Shown here piece by piece: positions 37,296-47,583 of a DNA stretch of 64,000 nucleotides. This DNA comes from Chitinophaga pinensis. Its GTDB lineage: Bacteria; Pseudomonadota; Gammaproteobacteria; Burkholderiales; SG8-41. The first letter of the stretch is position 1. Every line of letters starts with the position of its first letter. A program made the position numbers and the translations under genes. A model generated the notes under the pieces. It was not told the DNA's origin and did not search any database. It saw only the letters and a program-made list of their open reading frames with translations. The stretch covers positions 1 through 64,000 of the forward strand of contig CALQCM020000011.1 in NCBI GenBank assembly GCA_943329075.2, in the 5' to 3' direction.

Positions 37296-38052
37296 CGAAT
37301 TCCCTGATCCATTTCGCCACCTGCGCCTCGCGCGTCACGAACGGCGCATGCCCGGCTCCCGCCATGCTTTCGAATTCTGCGTGCGGCAACAGGCGCGCCA
37401 GATATTCACCGGCCGCCTGCGGAACGAGCGCGTCGTTCACACCATGCACGATCAGCGCCGGCTGCGCGATTTGCGGCAACTCGGCGCGCAGATCAACCTC
37501 GCGCAGCATGCGCAGGCCGGCGGCCAGCGCCGTCGCGTCCGCTTCGCCGCCGCGCGCAACCGCCTCGCGCAATTCACGCAACACCATGCGCGCGAGGTTG
37601 TCGCCATTCGCCTGCAGCGTCAGAAAACGCAGCCGCGCGCGCGGCAGACTGGCGCCGACATCGCCGGCAAATTCTTCGAAATCGTCCACCGCCATGCCAT
37701 GCGTCCAGTCATCGCCGCAGACAAACCGCGGCGTCGTCGCCAGTAACACCAGTCGCGCCACCTGCGCGGGATGGCGGTGCGCCCATGCCAGCGCCACCTG
37801 CCCGCCCAGCGACCAGCCGCAGACCGTTGCGTGCGGCGGCATGGCGGCGGCCAGCACATCAACTGTCGCGGCGATATTGTCGCCGCCGCAGTCGGCGCCA
37901 CCGAGGCCGAAGCCCGGCATCTCCACCGCATGCACGCAAAAATCCTGCGCAAGTTCCGCACTGAAGGCCTGCCACACTGCCGCATTCATGCCCCAACCGT
38001 GCAGCAGCACCAGAGCGGGGCCATGCCCCTCGACATGCACCTGCACGCTCAT
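37282..38052 (-). CDS. bioH: Pimeloyl-ACP methyl ester carboxylesterase
   Basis: An alpha/beta hydrolase of 256 residues that removes the methyl group put on by BioC. The oxyanion region is LVLLHGWGMNAAVW, the nucleophile elbow GWSLGGQVA, and the catalytic histidine is in GAGHAPFV, with an acid in IVHGVNDALVPQ. The start overlaps the bioF stop by four bases. Confidence 0.95.
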   Translation of the reverse strand: MSVQVHVEGHGPALVLLHGWGMNAAVWQAFSAELAQDFCVHAVEMPGFGLGGADCGGDNIAATVDVLAAAMPPHATVCGWSLGGQVALAWAHRHPAQVARLVLLATTPRFVCGDDWTHGMAVDDFEEFAGDVGASLPRARLRFLTLQANGDNLARMVLRELREAVARGGEADATALAAGLRMLREVDLRAELPQIAQPALIVHGVNDALVPQAAGEYLARLLPHAEFESMAGAGHAPFVTREAQVAKWIREFDGRH

Positions 38053-39254
38053 GCGCCGGCGCCGATCTCATGCAATGCGCGAACGAGCTTGTCGATCTGC
38101 GCCGGCTCATGTCCCGCGCTTAGTGAGATGCGCAGCCGCGCGCTACCCTCGGGCACCGTCGGCGGACGGATCGCCGGCACCAGCAGGCCGCGCGCCAACA
38201 GCGCGTCGGCAACGCGCATCGCCGCCTCAGTGGCGCCGACCAGCAGCGGCTGGATCGCCGTATCGGACGGCATCAAGCGCCACGGCAGTCCGGCACAACC
38301 GAGTTTTAATTGCGCGATCAATTGCGCGAGATGTTGGCGTCGATCGTTTTCCTTCGCAATGATTTCCAGGCTCGTCAATAGGGTGTGCGCCAGCAGCGGC
38401 GGCATTGCCGTGGTGTAAACATAGGGCCGCGCGCGCTGCAGCAGCCATTCGATGACCGCGGGCGCGCCCGCGACAAACGCGCCGAACACGCCGGCCGCTT
38501 TGCCGAGGGTGGCCATATAAATGATGCGCTCCGAGGCAACGCCGAAATGCTGCAGCACGCCGGCACCCGTCGCACCCAGCACGCCGAAACCATGCGCATC
38601 GTCGAGCAACAGCCAAGCGTCGTGGCGTTCGCACAATTCAACCAACTCGGGAACCGGTGCCACGTCGCCGTCCATGCTGAACACTGCGTCGGTGACCACC
38701 AGCTTGCGGCGTGCGGGATGCGCGGCCAGCGCGCGCTCCAGCATCGCCAGATCACCGTGCACGTAGCGCTTGAATTCAGCGCGCGACAACTGCGCGGCGT
38801 CATTGAGCGACGCGTGGTTCAAACGATCGGCAAAAACGGCGTCACCGCGCCCGACCAGTGCCGTCACCACGCCGAGGTTGGCCATGTAACCGGTCGAGAA
38901 CAACAACGCACGCGGCAACGCGACGAATTCCGCCAGCGCCACTTCGAGCGCGTGATGCGCCTCACTGTGCCCGAGGATCAGATGCGAAGCGCCGCCGCCA
39001 ACTCCGTAGCGCGCCGCGCCCTCGCACGCCGCATCACGCAGGCGCGCATCGGCGGCCAGCCCGAGATAATCATTGCTGCAGAAGGCGACCACGTCATGGC
39101 CATCGACGCGCGCCTGCGCCTGCTGCGGCGACTGCAGCAGGCGGCGCGTGCGCAGCAGGCCGCTTGCTTGCAGCACGTCGAGCTGCGGTGCCAGCGCCGC
39201 CGCGGGCGACTGCGCGGAAGTACCGGCGTCCGCGCCGGCAGCTTCACGCGACAT
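38049..39254 (-). CDS. bioF: 8-amino-7-oxononanoate synthase
   Basis: A PLP enzyme joining pimeloyl-ACP and alanine. The 401-residue protein has CSNDYLGLAADARL near the N-terminus, GVGGGASHLILGHSEAHHALE, VVTDAVFSMDGDVAPVPELV (the cofactor-binding region) and the PLP lysine in MATLGKAAGVFGAFV. The first 20 or so residues before LQASGLLRTRR are alanine-rich and look non-conserved. It is four bases downstream of bioB on the same strand. Confidence 0.96.
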   Translation of the reverse strand: MSREAAGADAGTSAQSPAAALAPQLDVLQASGLLRTRRLLQSPQQAQARVDGHDVVAFCSNDYLGLAADARLRDAACEGAARYGVGGGASHLILGHSEAHHALEVALAEFVALPRALLFSTGYMANLGVVTALVGRGDAVFADRLNHASLNDAAQLSRAEFKRYVHGDLAMLERALAAHPARRKLVVTDAVFSMDGDVAPVPELVELCERHDAWLLLDDAHGFGVLGATGAGVLQHFGVASERIIYMATLGKAAGVFGAFVAGAPAVIEWLLQRARPYVYTTAMPPLLAHTLLTSLEIIAKENDRRQHLAQLIAQLKLGCAGLPWRLMPSDTAIQPLLVGATEAAMRVADALLARGLLVPAIRPPTVPEGSARLRISLSAGHEPAQIDKLVRALHEIGAGA

Positions 39255-39257
39255 GGT

Positions 39258-40256
39258 TCAACACCCGCTGCGCATGGCGTGCAAACCGAGCTTTTGCATC
39301 AGTGCGCGGTCACGCTCGGCTTCCGGATTGCCGGTGGTCAGCAGTTTGTCGCCGTAGAAAATCGAATTGGCACCGGCCAGAAAACACAGCGCCTGGATGC
39401 CCTCGGACATTTCCTGGCGGCCAGCCGACAGGCGCACCATGGCTTTCGGCATGGTGATGCGCGCGCAGGCGATGGTGCGCACGAATTCGAGCGGATCGAG
39501 CGCGGCGGTGCCGTGCAGCGGCGTGCCTTCCACCTGCACCAGATTATTGATCGGCACGCTTTCCGGATAGGGATCGAGATTGGCGATTTCGACAATCAGC
39601 GCCGCGCGGGTGCGCCGCGTTTCGCCCATGCCGACGATGCCACCGCAGCAGACGTTGAGGCCGGCAGCGCGCACCTTGTCGAGCGTGTTGTGACGGTCCT
39701 CCTGCGTGCGCGTCGAAATGATGTTGCCGTAGAACTCGGGGGCCGTATCGAGATTGTGGTTGTAGTAATCGAGACCCGCTTCCTTCAACTGCTCGGCCTG
39801 CCCCTCTTTCAGCATGCCGAGCGTGGCGCAGGTTTCCATGCCGAGTTCGCGCACTGCCTTGACCATGCCGAGCACGCGATCGAGTTCACGTTGCTTGGGG
39901 CCACGCCACGCCGCCCCCATGCAGAAACGCGTCGCACCGTTGTCGCGCGCCGCGCGCGCCGCCGCCACGACGTCTTCAACCGACAACAGTTCTTCGGTTT
40001 CAACGCTGGTGTGGTAACGCGCCGCCTGCGGACAGTAGCCGCAGTCTTCCGGACACCCCCCGGTTTTGATCGACAACAGCGTCGACATCTGCACTGCATT
40101 GGGATCGAAGTGTTCGCGATGCACGCCGGCGGCGCGGTACATCAGATCGTTGAACGGCAGGTCGAACAAGGCCTCGACCTGATCGACGTTCCAGCGTGCG
40201 GGAGCGACCGTGTCGGCGGCAACCGCCGCGACTGCGTTGTGACTAATGGAATCCAT
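39258..40256 (-). CDS. bioB: Biotin synthase
   Basis: A radical-SAM enzyme that inserts sulfur into dethiobiotin. At 332 residues it has the [4Fe-4S] motif C68-PED-C72-GY-C75 in [14 protein letters not shown]. Residues around the sacrificial cluster are also conserved: [23 protein letters not shown] and [13 protein letters not shown]. It is first in the biotin run and divergent from comF with 51 bp between. Confidence 0.97.
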   Translation of the reverse strand: MDSISHNAVAAVAADTVAPARWNVDQVEALFDLPFNDLMYRAAGVHREHFDPNAVQMSTLLSIKTGGCPEDCGYCPQAARYHTSVETEELLSVEDVVAAARAARDNGATRFCMGAAWRGPKQRELDRVLGMVKAVRELGMETCATLGMLKEGQAEQLKEAGLDYYNHNLDTAPEFYGNIISTRTQEDRHNTLDKVRAAGLNVCCGGIVGMGETRRTRAALIVEIANLDPYPESVPINNLVQVEGTPLHGTAALDPLEFVRTIACARITMPKAMVRLSAGRQEMSEGIQALCFLAGANSIFYGDKLLTTGNPEAERDRALMQKLGLHAMRSGC

Positions 40257-40307
40257 GGGTGGGCCCGGAAAATGACGAACGTCTTTGGAAGAAAACTGCT
40301 TTAGATC

Positions 40308-41051
40308 ATGCGCTTCGCATCATCATTCATGCGTCCCCGCTTGTCAAATTCAACCGCGGCGATATTGGACTACTGCACACAATTTGTGCAATTCGCGCTG
40401 CCGCAGCAGTGCCTGCTTTGCACGGCACCCGCACCGCTGCGCCCGCTGTGCGACCCCTGCCACGCGCAATTGCCGCACCTTGCCGGCGCGCGCTGCCCGC
40501 AATGCGCAACGCCAACCACGCTCGGCCGGCTGTGCGGCGCGTGCATCGCCCATCCGCCGGCTTTCGCCACCGCCACCGCCGCCTATCAATATGCGTGGCC
40601 GCTGGCACCGCTGATCCAGCAATTCAAATACGCGGGCAATCTGGCGCTCGCACCGATGCTGGCGCAGGCACTGTGCGCCGCGCATCCGCCACGCGTCGAT
40701 CTCATCATTCCAATGCCGCTGGGGCCGGCGCGACTGCGCGAGCGCGGTTTCAACCAGGCACTGGAACTCGCGCGCGTGGCCGGCGCGCTGACGCACACGC
40801 CGGTGCACGCAAATGCCTGCCGCCGTGTTGATGACCGCGTGCCGCAGGCGATGCTGCCGTGGCGCGAACGCGCCAAAAACATCCGCGGCGCCTTTGTTTA
40901 CGACGCCGATCTGACGGGGCTCTCGATCGCCATCGTCGATGACGTGATGACCACCGGTGCGACGCTGAATGAACTCGCGCGCACGCTGCGCAAAGCGGGC
41001 GCCTCGGAAGTGCATGCCTGGGTAGTGGCGCGAACGCTGAAGAAAGATTGA
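40308..41051 (+). CDS. comF: ComF-family phosphoribosyltransferase-like protein
   Basis: A 247-residue protein with an N-terminal cysteine-rich zinc-ribbon segment (CLLC, CDPC, CPQC, CGAC) and a C-terminal phosphoribosyltransferase fold. The PRPP loop is [17 protein letters not shown]. The family stretch [22 protein letters not shown] is present (quoted in parts elsewhere as RERGFNQA). ComF/GntX homologues take part in DNA uptake in several bacteria. The start is uncertain: ATG at 40308 or 40329, neither with a good ribosome-binding site. It converges with mshN. Confidence 0.9.
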   Translation: MRFASSFMRPRLSNSTAAILDYCTQFVQFALPQQCLLCTAPAPLRPLCDPCHAQLPHLAGARCPQCATPTTLGRLCGACIAHPPAFATATAAYQYAWPLAPLIQQFKYAGNLALAPMLAQALCAAHPPRVDLIIPMPLGPARLRERGFNQALELARVAGALTHTPVHANACRRVDDRVPQAMLPWRERAKNIRGAFVYDADLTGLSIAIVDDVMTTGATLNELARTLRKAGASEVHAWVVARTLKKD

Positions 41052-41077
41052 GCGGGGAACGCGCCGCGCAAACCTGA

Positions 41078-42286
41078 TTACTGCAACTGCCGCAGACGCT
41101 GATCGACAAATCCCTGCAGTTCGGCGTTCAGTGCATTGCTGGATTTGGCGCGACGAAATGCATCCTGCGCCTCGGCGTTGCGTCCGAGCGCCTGCAATGA
41201 AATGCCCATGCCCATTTGCCACACACCGGACTGTGGCGCCAGACGCAGTGCCGCCTGATATTGCTCGACGGCCTCGCGGTGGCGCGACTGGCGCTGCAAC
41301 ATGCCGGCGAGACGCGCAATGTAATCGGGGCTCGATTGTGCCGCCGGTGCGGTCCTTTGCAATGTCTCGATCGCCTCGCCGATGTCGCCGCGTTCGAACT
41401 GCAGGCTCGACAGCGCGATTGCGAACGGCGGCTGATTTGGATTGATTTTCAGACCATCCTTCAGCACCTGTTCGGCCTCGGCGTTTTTCTTCGCGTCGAG
41501 CAGCAGACCGAACAGACCCTGCCGCGCACCGACGTGCGCCGGATTGTTTTGCAAGGCGTGGCGGAAACCCTCCTGCGCTTCACCGAGCCGGCCCTGATTC
41601 AAAAAATTCGCCGCTTCGCGATAATCATTTTCCGCGGTTTGCTGCGGTGTCAGCACCTGCATGCGTTTGTCGATCTGTGCGTTTGTGGCGGCCGCCTGCA
41701 CTTTCGCATCCGCAGCCACATCAACGACACGCGGCGCAACCGGCGGTTTGGTTGCAACAAGCGGCGGGTTCGCCGCTCGCGGCGGTTCGACGACAGCCGC
41801 TGCAGCCTTGGTCGGGCCAACCTTTGCTGCGGCGGGTTCGCTGGCAACAACGACGGCTGTTGCAACAGGCGCGCCCTGGGGTGGTTTAGCGCCGGCGACT
41901 GCTAGGGCGTCCGCCTTTGGCACTGCGCGCGCGACAGGCACCGCGGAATCCGGGGACGGCAGTGGCGACGGCGTCACCGCATTGGACGGCACGCGCCCCA
42001 GTTCAAGCGCAAGCCTTGAGACCGGCGCGCCCGGCTCGAGCGCCTCAGTTGCGGGCGGGTTCGGGTCACCGGCTGCGGCAACCACGGTCACCGCTTTACG
42101 CGGGCCGAATTGCCAACCCAGCAGCGCGATCACGATGACGACGGCGGCAATGCCGAGCGCCTTCCACCACAGGCTGTGCGACTCAGCGCGTGGCAACACA
42201 CGCACCTGGCTGGGCAAGGCACCACGCTCGGCGCCCGAGGCGCGCCGTTTTTCCAGGTCCTGCAGCATTTGATTGATCAGACTCAT
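41078..42286 (-). CDS. mshN: MSHA-type pilus biogenesis TPR protein MshN
   Basis: The 402-residue protein starts MSLINQMLQDLEKRRASG, the typical MshN opening. It has one membrane helix (KALGIAAVVIVIALLGW, about residues 43-59), a long alanine/proline/valine-rich linker and a C-terminal TPR block. The TPR units are seen at GRLGEAQEGFRHALQNNPAH, AEQVLKDGLKINPNQPPFA and HREAVEQYQAALRLAPQSG. It is last in the truncated msh run. The expected next genes (mshE, mshG) are absent. Confidence 0.88.
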   Translation of the reverse strand: MSLINQMLQDLEKRRASGAERGALPSQVRVLPRAESHSLWWKALGIAAVVIVIALLGWQFGPRKAVTVVAAAGDPNPPATEALEPGAPVSRLALELGRVPSNAVTPSPLPSPDSAVPVARAVPKADALAVAGAKPPQGAPVATAVVVASEPAAAKVGPTKAAAAVVEPPRAANPPLVATKPPVAPRVVDVAADAKVQAAATNAQIDKRMQVLTPQQTAENDYREAANFLNQGRLGEAQEGFRHALQNNPAHVGARQGLFGLLLDAKKNAEAEQVLKDGLKINPNQPPFAIALSSLQFERGDIGEAIETLQRTAPAAQSSPDYIARLAGMLQRQSRHREAVEQYQAALRLAPQSGVWQMGMGISLQALGRNAEAQDAFRRAKSSNALNAELQGFVDQRLRQLQ

Positions 42287-42295
42287 GCGCGGTCT

Positions 42296-43183
42296 TTAAC
42301 TAAACATCATCCAGCCGGCACTGCCCGCGGCCAGCAGCAAAATGGCAATAACCATCCACCACCATTGCCGCTGGCGCGCCGCCGGCGTATCAACGGCCGC
42401 CGCGCGCACATGGTGCGGCAGCACCTGCTGCGCGCCCTCACCGAAGGCGAGCAGCAGCGATTTATGCGCCAGCACGTTTACCAGCCGCGGTATGCCACCG
42501 CTGGCGCGATGCAGGGCGCGCACTGCGCGTTGCGTGACCAGCCGGTTGCCGAGATACCCGGCCACCCGCAAACGGTGCGTCAGGTAGTAATCGAGCTCGT
42601 CGCGGCCGAGTTCGCCCAGGCAGCACTGAAAAGTGATGCGCTGGCGCAACTGGCGCACGGAATTTTCCGCGAGTTTGTGATCGAGTTCGGGCTGGCCGAA
42701 CAAAACCACCTGCAGCAGCTTGCGCTTTTCGGTTTCAAGATTGGTCAGCAGGCGCAATGCTTCGAGACTTTCGATCGGCATTGCCTGCGCTTCATCAAGG
42801 CACAGCACCACCGATTTTCCCTCGCCCGCGAAGCGCAGCAAGGCCTGCGTCAGGCCCTTGATCAGATGGTGCTGGTCGTCGCTGGCGACGAGTGTGACGC
42901 CGAGTTCCTCCGCCAGTGCCAGCAGCAATGTGCGCGGCTCCAGGTACGGATTGGGGATGTAGGCGGACACATAGCTGTCGTCGAGCGTGGATAAAAACTT
43001 GCGGCACAGCAGCGTCTTGCCGGTGCCGACTTCGCCGGTGATTTTGATGAACCCTTCGCCGTTCTTCACTGCCACCAGCAGCGTGTTGAGCGCCTCCTGG
43101 TGGCTGGCACAGGCATAGGCGAAACTGGTGTCGGGCGTGATGCCGAACGGCAGTTCCTGCAGACCGAAGTGGGCCAGATACAT
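42296..43183 (-). CDS. mshM: MSHA-type pilus ATPase MshM (ExeA family)
   Basis: A 295-residue AAA ATPase of the ExeA/MshM type, starting MYLAHFGLQELPFGITPD. Walker A is GEVGTGKT (about residues 50-57), Walker B is SVVLCLDEAQAM, and the sensor stretch LLQVVLFGQPELDHKL follows. A C-terminal helix (WWWMVIAILLLAAGSAGWMM) anchors it in the inner membrane. ExeA-type proteins help secretins assemble through peptidoglycan, in keeping with the adjacent mshL. Confidence 0.92.
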   Translation of the reverse strand: MYLAHFGLQELPFGITPDTSFAYACASHQEALNTLLVAVKNGEGFIKITGEVGTGKTLLCRKFLSTLDDSYVSAYIPNPYLEPRTLLLALAEELGVTLVASDDQHHLIKGLTQALLRFAGEGKSVVLCLDEAQAMPIESLEALRLLTNLETEKRKLLQVVLFGQPELDHKLAENSVRQLRQRITFQCCLGELGRDELDYYLTHRLRVAGYLGNRLVTQRAVRALHRASGGIPRLVNVLAHKSLLLAFGEGAQQVLPHHVRAAAVDTPAARQRQWWWMVIAILLLAAGSAGWMMFS

Positions 43184-43192
43184 GGAACCCTG

Positions 43193-44941
43193 TTACTTGC
43201 CCTGCGGCGCGGAATTGGCCGACGCCGGATCAGGCCGGCGCAGATTCTGCATACGCTCGTTGACCTCTTGCGCCTGCTGTTGCCACAGGGCATCGCCCTT
43301 GATGACCGTGGTCTTGAGCAGAATCACCAGCTCACTCTTCGACAGCTGCTGGCTGCGGCTGCCGAACACGTTATTCAGCAAGGGAATGCCACGGGTGCCC
43401 GGCAGCCCCGAATCGGCGTTGGTCTGCGATTGCTTCATCAGGCCGCCGATCGCGGCAATGGTGCCGTCCTGCACGCGCACGATAGTGTCGCTTTCGTTGA
43501 TATTGCTCGACGCCAGCGGCAGCGTGATGGTGCCCAGCGTGCCGAGGTTGAGCGTTTTCGTTTTATCGGTGACCAGACTGACCGACGGATGAATGTGCAG
43601 CGTGATCTGGTCGTCGTCCGAAATCTGCGGCGTCACGTCGAGCGCGATGCCGGAGAAAAACGGTTGCACCGTGATGGTGGGTGAAATCGTGTTGCCGGTG
43701 CCGCTGGTCGTCGTCGTCGTCGAAATATTGGTGACGAAAAACTCGTCGGTGCCGACCTTGATCACCGCCTTCTGGTTGTTCAGCGTGGCGATGCGCGGGC
43801 TCGACAGCACGTGCACGGTGCCCTGCGATTCGAGAAACGACAACAGGGACGCAAAAGTGCTCGACTGGAACGCAAGCCCGAACACCGACGCCGGCACGTT
43901 ACTGCCGGCGGCAAGGCTGGCAACGCCGCCCGGCAACGCGAGCACGCCGGAGTTCTGCAGCGGCGTGCCGTCGGGCGCGCGCGTGGTAAATGCGGACAGC
44001 GTGCCGCTGTTGGCAAGCGTGGTTCCGGGTTGCACGACGCCACCGGCGAAATTGCCCTTGAACGCCGCCCAGTTGATGCCGGTTGAAAACTGGTCGCTCA
44101 GCGTGACTTCGATGATCTTCGCTTCAAGCATGACCTGCCGTTCAACCACCAGCGACATCGCCTTCAGATATTGCTCGACGGCGCGTTGATCAACCGGCAG
44201 CGCGCGCACCAGAATCACGCCGGCCTGCGCGTTGACGACAACATTGGTGCCGCTGTCGCTGCCGATGATGGTACGGATGGCATTGCCGACGTCCGTCCAG
44301 AAGTCATTGTCAGACGTGGTGGTGATGCGGCTGCTGTCAGAGCGCTGCCCGGTGGCGGTCGGCGCGGCGGCGCTCGTTGTCGTGGTGGCCGGCGTGCCGG
44401 CCGCACCGGTGGCGGGCTGGATGGAACCCGAAGACACCCGCATGTCGGCACTGCCCGAACGGCGTCCGGCCAGATAATTCACCTGGTAGAGGCGCGTCTG
44501 CACCGTCACCGGCTGGACGTAGATGCGCGTGCCCTGGATCTTGTATTCGTAACCATAGAGTTCGCGGATTGCCTCCAGCGCCTCGGTCATCGTCACGTCT
44601 TTGAGATTGAGCGAAATATTTTCTTTGATGTCCGGATGCACCAGCATGCTGTGGCGCGTGCCCGACACCAGCGCCATGAAGACCTGGTTGGCCGGCGCCA
44701 CGTTGACGTTCAGATCGAAGCGCGGATCGGCCGGCTTGCCCGATCCCTTCGGCATGTCCACGGTCAGCGACGGCAACAGCGCCTGGTTGACGGCGTCCGG
44801 TTGCGCGGGCTTGACGCGCGCCTGTGCCGCGCGCGCCATCTCGGCTTCGATTTGCGACTGCACGACGTCTTTTTTGATTTGTCGCGATTCGCAACCGGCG
44901 AGTGCCAGTGCAATCAGAATCAGAATCAGCGGGTTTTTCAT
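43193..44941 (-). CDS. mshL: MSHA-type pilus secretin MshL
   Basis: An outer-membrane secretin of 582 residues through which the pilus passes. The lipoprotein signal ends LALAGC (about Cys18). It has the STN/N0-like region (ISLNLKDVTMTEALEAIREL, split), a Thr/Ala-rich linker, an N1-like domain and the C-terminal secretin domain with VLSSPRIATLNNQKAVIKVG and the final IPLLNNVFGSR segment. It is coupled to mshK by ATGA. Confidence 0.95.
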   Translation of the reverse strand: MKNPLILILIALALAGCESRQIKKDVVQSQIEAEMARAAQARVKPAQPDAVNQALLPSLTVDMPKGSGKPADPRFDLNVNVAPANQVFMALVSGTRHSMLVHPDIKENISLNLKDVTMTEALEAIRELYGYEYKIQGTRIYVQPVTVQTRLYQVNYLAGRRSGSADMRVSSGSIQPATGAAGTPATTTTSAAAPTATGQRSDSSRITTTSDNDFWTDVGNAIRTIIGSDSGTNVVVNAQAGVILVRALPVDQRAVEQYLKAMSLVVERQVMLEAKIIEVTLSDQFSTGINWAAFKGNFAGGVVQPGTTLANSGTLSAFTTRAPDGTPLQNSGVLALPGGVASLAAGSNVPASVFGLAFQSSTFASLLSFLESQGTVHVLSSPRIATLNNQKAVIKVGTDEFFVTNISTTTTTSGTGNTISPTITVQPFFSGIALDVTPQISDDDQITLHIHPSVSLVTDKTKTLNLGTLGTITLPLASSNINESDTIVRVQDGTIAAIGGLMKQSQTNADSGLPGTRGIPLLNNVFGSRSQQLSKSELVILLKTTVIKGDALWQQQAQEVNERMQNLRRPDPASANSAPQGK

Positions 44942-45360
44942 TTCTGCGTTCCTAGGGTATTTGTCGCGGTACCGCTTTTTTTCTGAGCGGACGGCTTTGC
45001 TTTTGCAGGTGGCGCGACCACCACCGGTTTCATTTCCACGCCCGCGTAGAGGTGGAGGGTTTCGGTGCCGGCCGACGAGCGCAGCACCACTTCGGTTTCG
45101 GTGATTTTCACGACTTTCGCGTCGCCATACTTGCCGCCCAGTTTCACCAGTTCACCGCCGATAATGGCGGAGCGTCCGCCCGCGCCGATCATCACGCTCT
45201 GCAGCAAGGGGCTGCCGGCCTGCACATCCATGCCCGGCGTGTTCAGCAAAATCGCCGGCGGCGGCCGCGTCGGGTCGCTCGCCAGTTGCGCGCCGGCCGG
45301 CAGGGCGGCCAGCAGCCACAACGCTGCATAAACACCGGTTATCGGGCGGCGCGGTTTCAT
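44938..45360 (-). CDS. mshK: MSHA-type pilus protein MshK
   Basis: A 140-residue exported protein with a signal peptide (VYAALWLLAALPAGA) followed by LASDPTRPPPAILL, the DPTRPP start of the MshK/GspC-like family. The domain contains LQSVMIGAGGRSAIIGGELV and VVKITETEVVLRSS. The ATG at 45360 overlaps the mshJ TGA, and its TGA overlaps the mshL ATG. The same frame stays open upstream into the haemagglutinin-like gene, so automated calls are likely to fuse them wrongly. Confidence 0.88.
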   Translation of the reverse strand: MKPRRPITGVYAALWLLAALPAGAQLASDPTRPPPAILLNTPGMDVQAGSPLLQSVMIGAGGRSAIIGGELVKLGGKYGDAKVVKITETEVVLRSSAGTETLHLYAGVEMKPVVVAPPAKAKPSAQKKSGTATNTLGTQK

Positions 45361-45650
45361 ACTTCGAGCCATGCCTTGTCCAGACTCAGGGTGTAGATCG
45401 TCACCGTCAGCGTCACCTTCGGGTAATCGCCGGCATTGAGCGTGGCGCGCGACCAGAACATGCGTGCCGGCAGTTTCTCCAGGCGCTGCAGATAATCGTA
45501 GAGATCGGCATAGCTGCCGGCGACCCGTACTTCGACGCCGTGCTTGAACACATTGCCCTCGCTCAGCGCCTGTTTGTCCGCCGCGGCGGCCTCCGGCGTA
45601 CCGGCGCGCTTTTCTACCAGTGTCGACAGCGGCAGCGTACGTCGTCGTCA
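45357..45650 (-). pseudogene. mshJ: mshJ, C-terminal fragment only
   Basis: About 97 codons remain, beginning near RTLPLSTLVEKRAGTPEA and running through LSEGNVFKHGVEVRVAGSYA to the stop at 45357. The stretch GSYADLYDYLQRLEKLPARM is typical of MshJ/PilO-like pilus assembly proteins. The N-terminal cytoplasmic part, membrane helix and most of the coiled coil are missing. At about 45640-45660 the sequence changes directly into an unrelated haemagglutinin-like gene in another frame. The exact breakpoint is uncertain by a few codons. Confidence 0.88.
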
Positions 45651-47583
45651 GCGCACCGGCCAGATTGATCGCACCACCACCACCGTTCACCGAGATCGTT
45701 CCCGCACCAGCGTTCACGGTCGTCGCACCAGCCTGCGTTACGCCACCGCCACCGCCGGTTACCGTGATATTTCCGCCGGTAGTCGTGACGTTTTGATTGA
45801 GGGCCACCGAGCCGGCACCGGACGCGGTCAAAGTCAACGCACCCGCGCCATTGTTGGTAACCGCGCCGTTGACAATAATATTGTTCGCTGCGGTAAACGT
45901 CAGTGCATTGGCACGGTTATAAGCGAATGCGGTTGCAATCGTGATGTTGCCGCTCTGCCCTGCATTAAAACCGGTCGTCGTTTGAACGCTGACGTTGCCT
46001 ACGCCCAAGGCTGTGTTGATGGTTGCCCACGTCAACACCGATCCCGACGCCGTGGGTTGAAACGGAGTTGCGCCGCTGACATTGGCATCCGCCGACGTCG
46101 TGATCGTCATGTCCGTCGGGTCGAGCAGCCACAATCCCGCCCTACCCAACGGCGCTGACGTATTCACCAGGCCGCTCGCGTTGAGCTGCTGATGGCTCGA
46201 CGTTTCAACGAAGCCACCGTTGCCGCCATTGGCACCGCCGCGTGCCGAAATCAAACCGAGGAAGGCGCTGTAATCTTCCGACCACACGATGATCTTGCCG
46301 CCATCGCCACCGGTGATCGCATCGGCGCGCAGTTCGGTATCGCGACCAACAAACGTGCGGCGCGAGTTCGGTAACAACTGGCCACCGCTAAAAATGAAAG
46401 CGCCCTGCTTGTCGCCACCTGCGAGTATGCTGCCGCCGCCCGTCGCCCCCGACACATCGATGCGCGCGCCGTCAAAGATGCCGGTCATGTCGCCAACCAT
46501 CGCGACCTGTCCGCCGACACCGCTGTCGCCTTTGGCTTCGATGGCGCCTGCAGTGCTGGCGGTGCCGCCCGCGGTAATCGTCACACTGCCGCCGCTCGAA
46601 CCATTGGCCGTGATGCGACTGCCCGAGGCGAGCGTGGTATCGATCAGGGCCTTGAGGCTGACGGTGCCGCCGGCACTCGCATCGCCGTTGGCTTCCACAG
46701 TGCTCGCGACCGTTGCATTGGCACCGGCGTCGATTTCAATGCTGCCCGCTTTGGCGCCGCTCGCGGTGACGCTGCCACCGGCAACCACGGCGACATCGCC
46801 CGACGACTTCAATACGATGCGTCCATCCGCTGTCTGCACCACCGAGTTCGCCGTGATGGTCCCGCTGTTGCGCACCAGGCCCGAATAGATACCGCGGCTG
46901 CCGTACGCAACGTTGCTGAGGTTGAGTGGGCGATCCTCCGGCGCGGCAATTTCAACCTGCAGGCGCGGCGCGCCCTCTTCGGCGACGCGCACTGATTTGC
47001 CCGCGGCCAGCACGATGTCGCCACCAGGCGCGCTGATCACGCCCTGGTTATCGACGGCCGAACCGATCAGCATGACGCGGCCGCCCGGGGCCGCGGTAAT
47101 GTTGCCTTGATTGACGACGGGGGCGGCAAACGCACGGTCGGCCGCAAAGCGCATGCGGCCGGCGAGAAAATCTTCGTTGCTGATGTTCAGCGTCGAGGCG
47201 ACGAGGCCGGCGACATCGACGCGGGCGTTGGCGCCGAAAAACATGCCGTTCGGATTGACGAGAAAAACGCGGCCGTTCGATTGCAGCGTGCCGAGGATGA
47301 TCGACGGATCGACACCGGTGACGCGATTGAGCACCGTGCTCGCCGCGGATTGCTGGATAAAACGCGTGGTCTCGGCAGCGTCGATCGAGAACTGCTGCCA
47401 GTTGATGATTGCGCCGGGCGTGTTGATGACCGACAACAAGCCAGCCTGGCTGGTGATTGTCGCCTTGCCGCTGACGACCGTCGGCCCGACCGGGTTCGCG
47501 TACGCAAACCGGCCGGCGAAGCACGCCGCGACCGCCACCGAAACCAGCTTGCGCCGGTATGCGCTGTTTGTGTGTTTTCTCAT
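45651..47583 (-). pseudogene. Filamentous-haemagglutinin-like (TpsA) exoprotein, 5' part only
   Basis: From the ATG at 47583 about 644 codons encode a large exoprotein start: a signal region (RRKLVSVAVAACFAGRFAYA), a two-partner-secretion domain with the TpsA hallmark NPNGMFFGANARVDVAG and GTLQSNGRVFLVNPNG, then glycine-rich beta-helix repeats (GGSVTITAGGTAS, GKIIVWSEDYSAF, ALTFTAANNII). Full TpsA proteins usually continue for over a thousand residues. Here the frame runs into mshJ sequence out of frame at about 45650 and ends at the mshK stop. No TpsB partner is nearby. A genuine truncation or misassembly would both give this picture. Confidence 0.85.
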
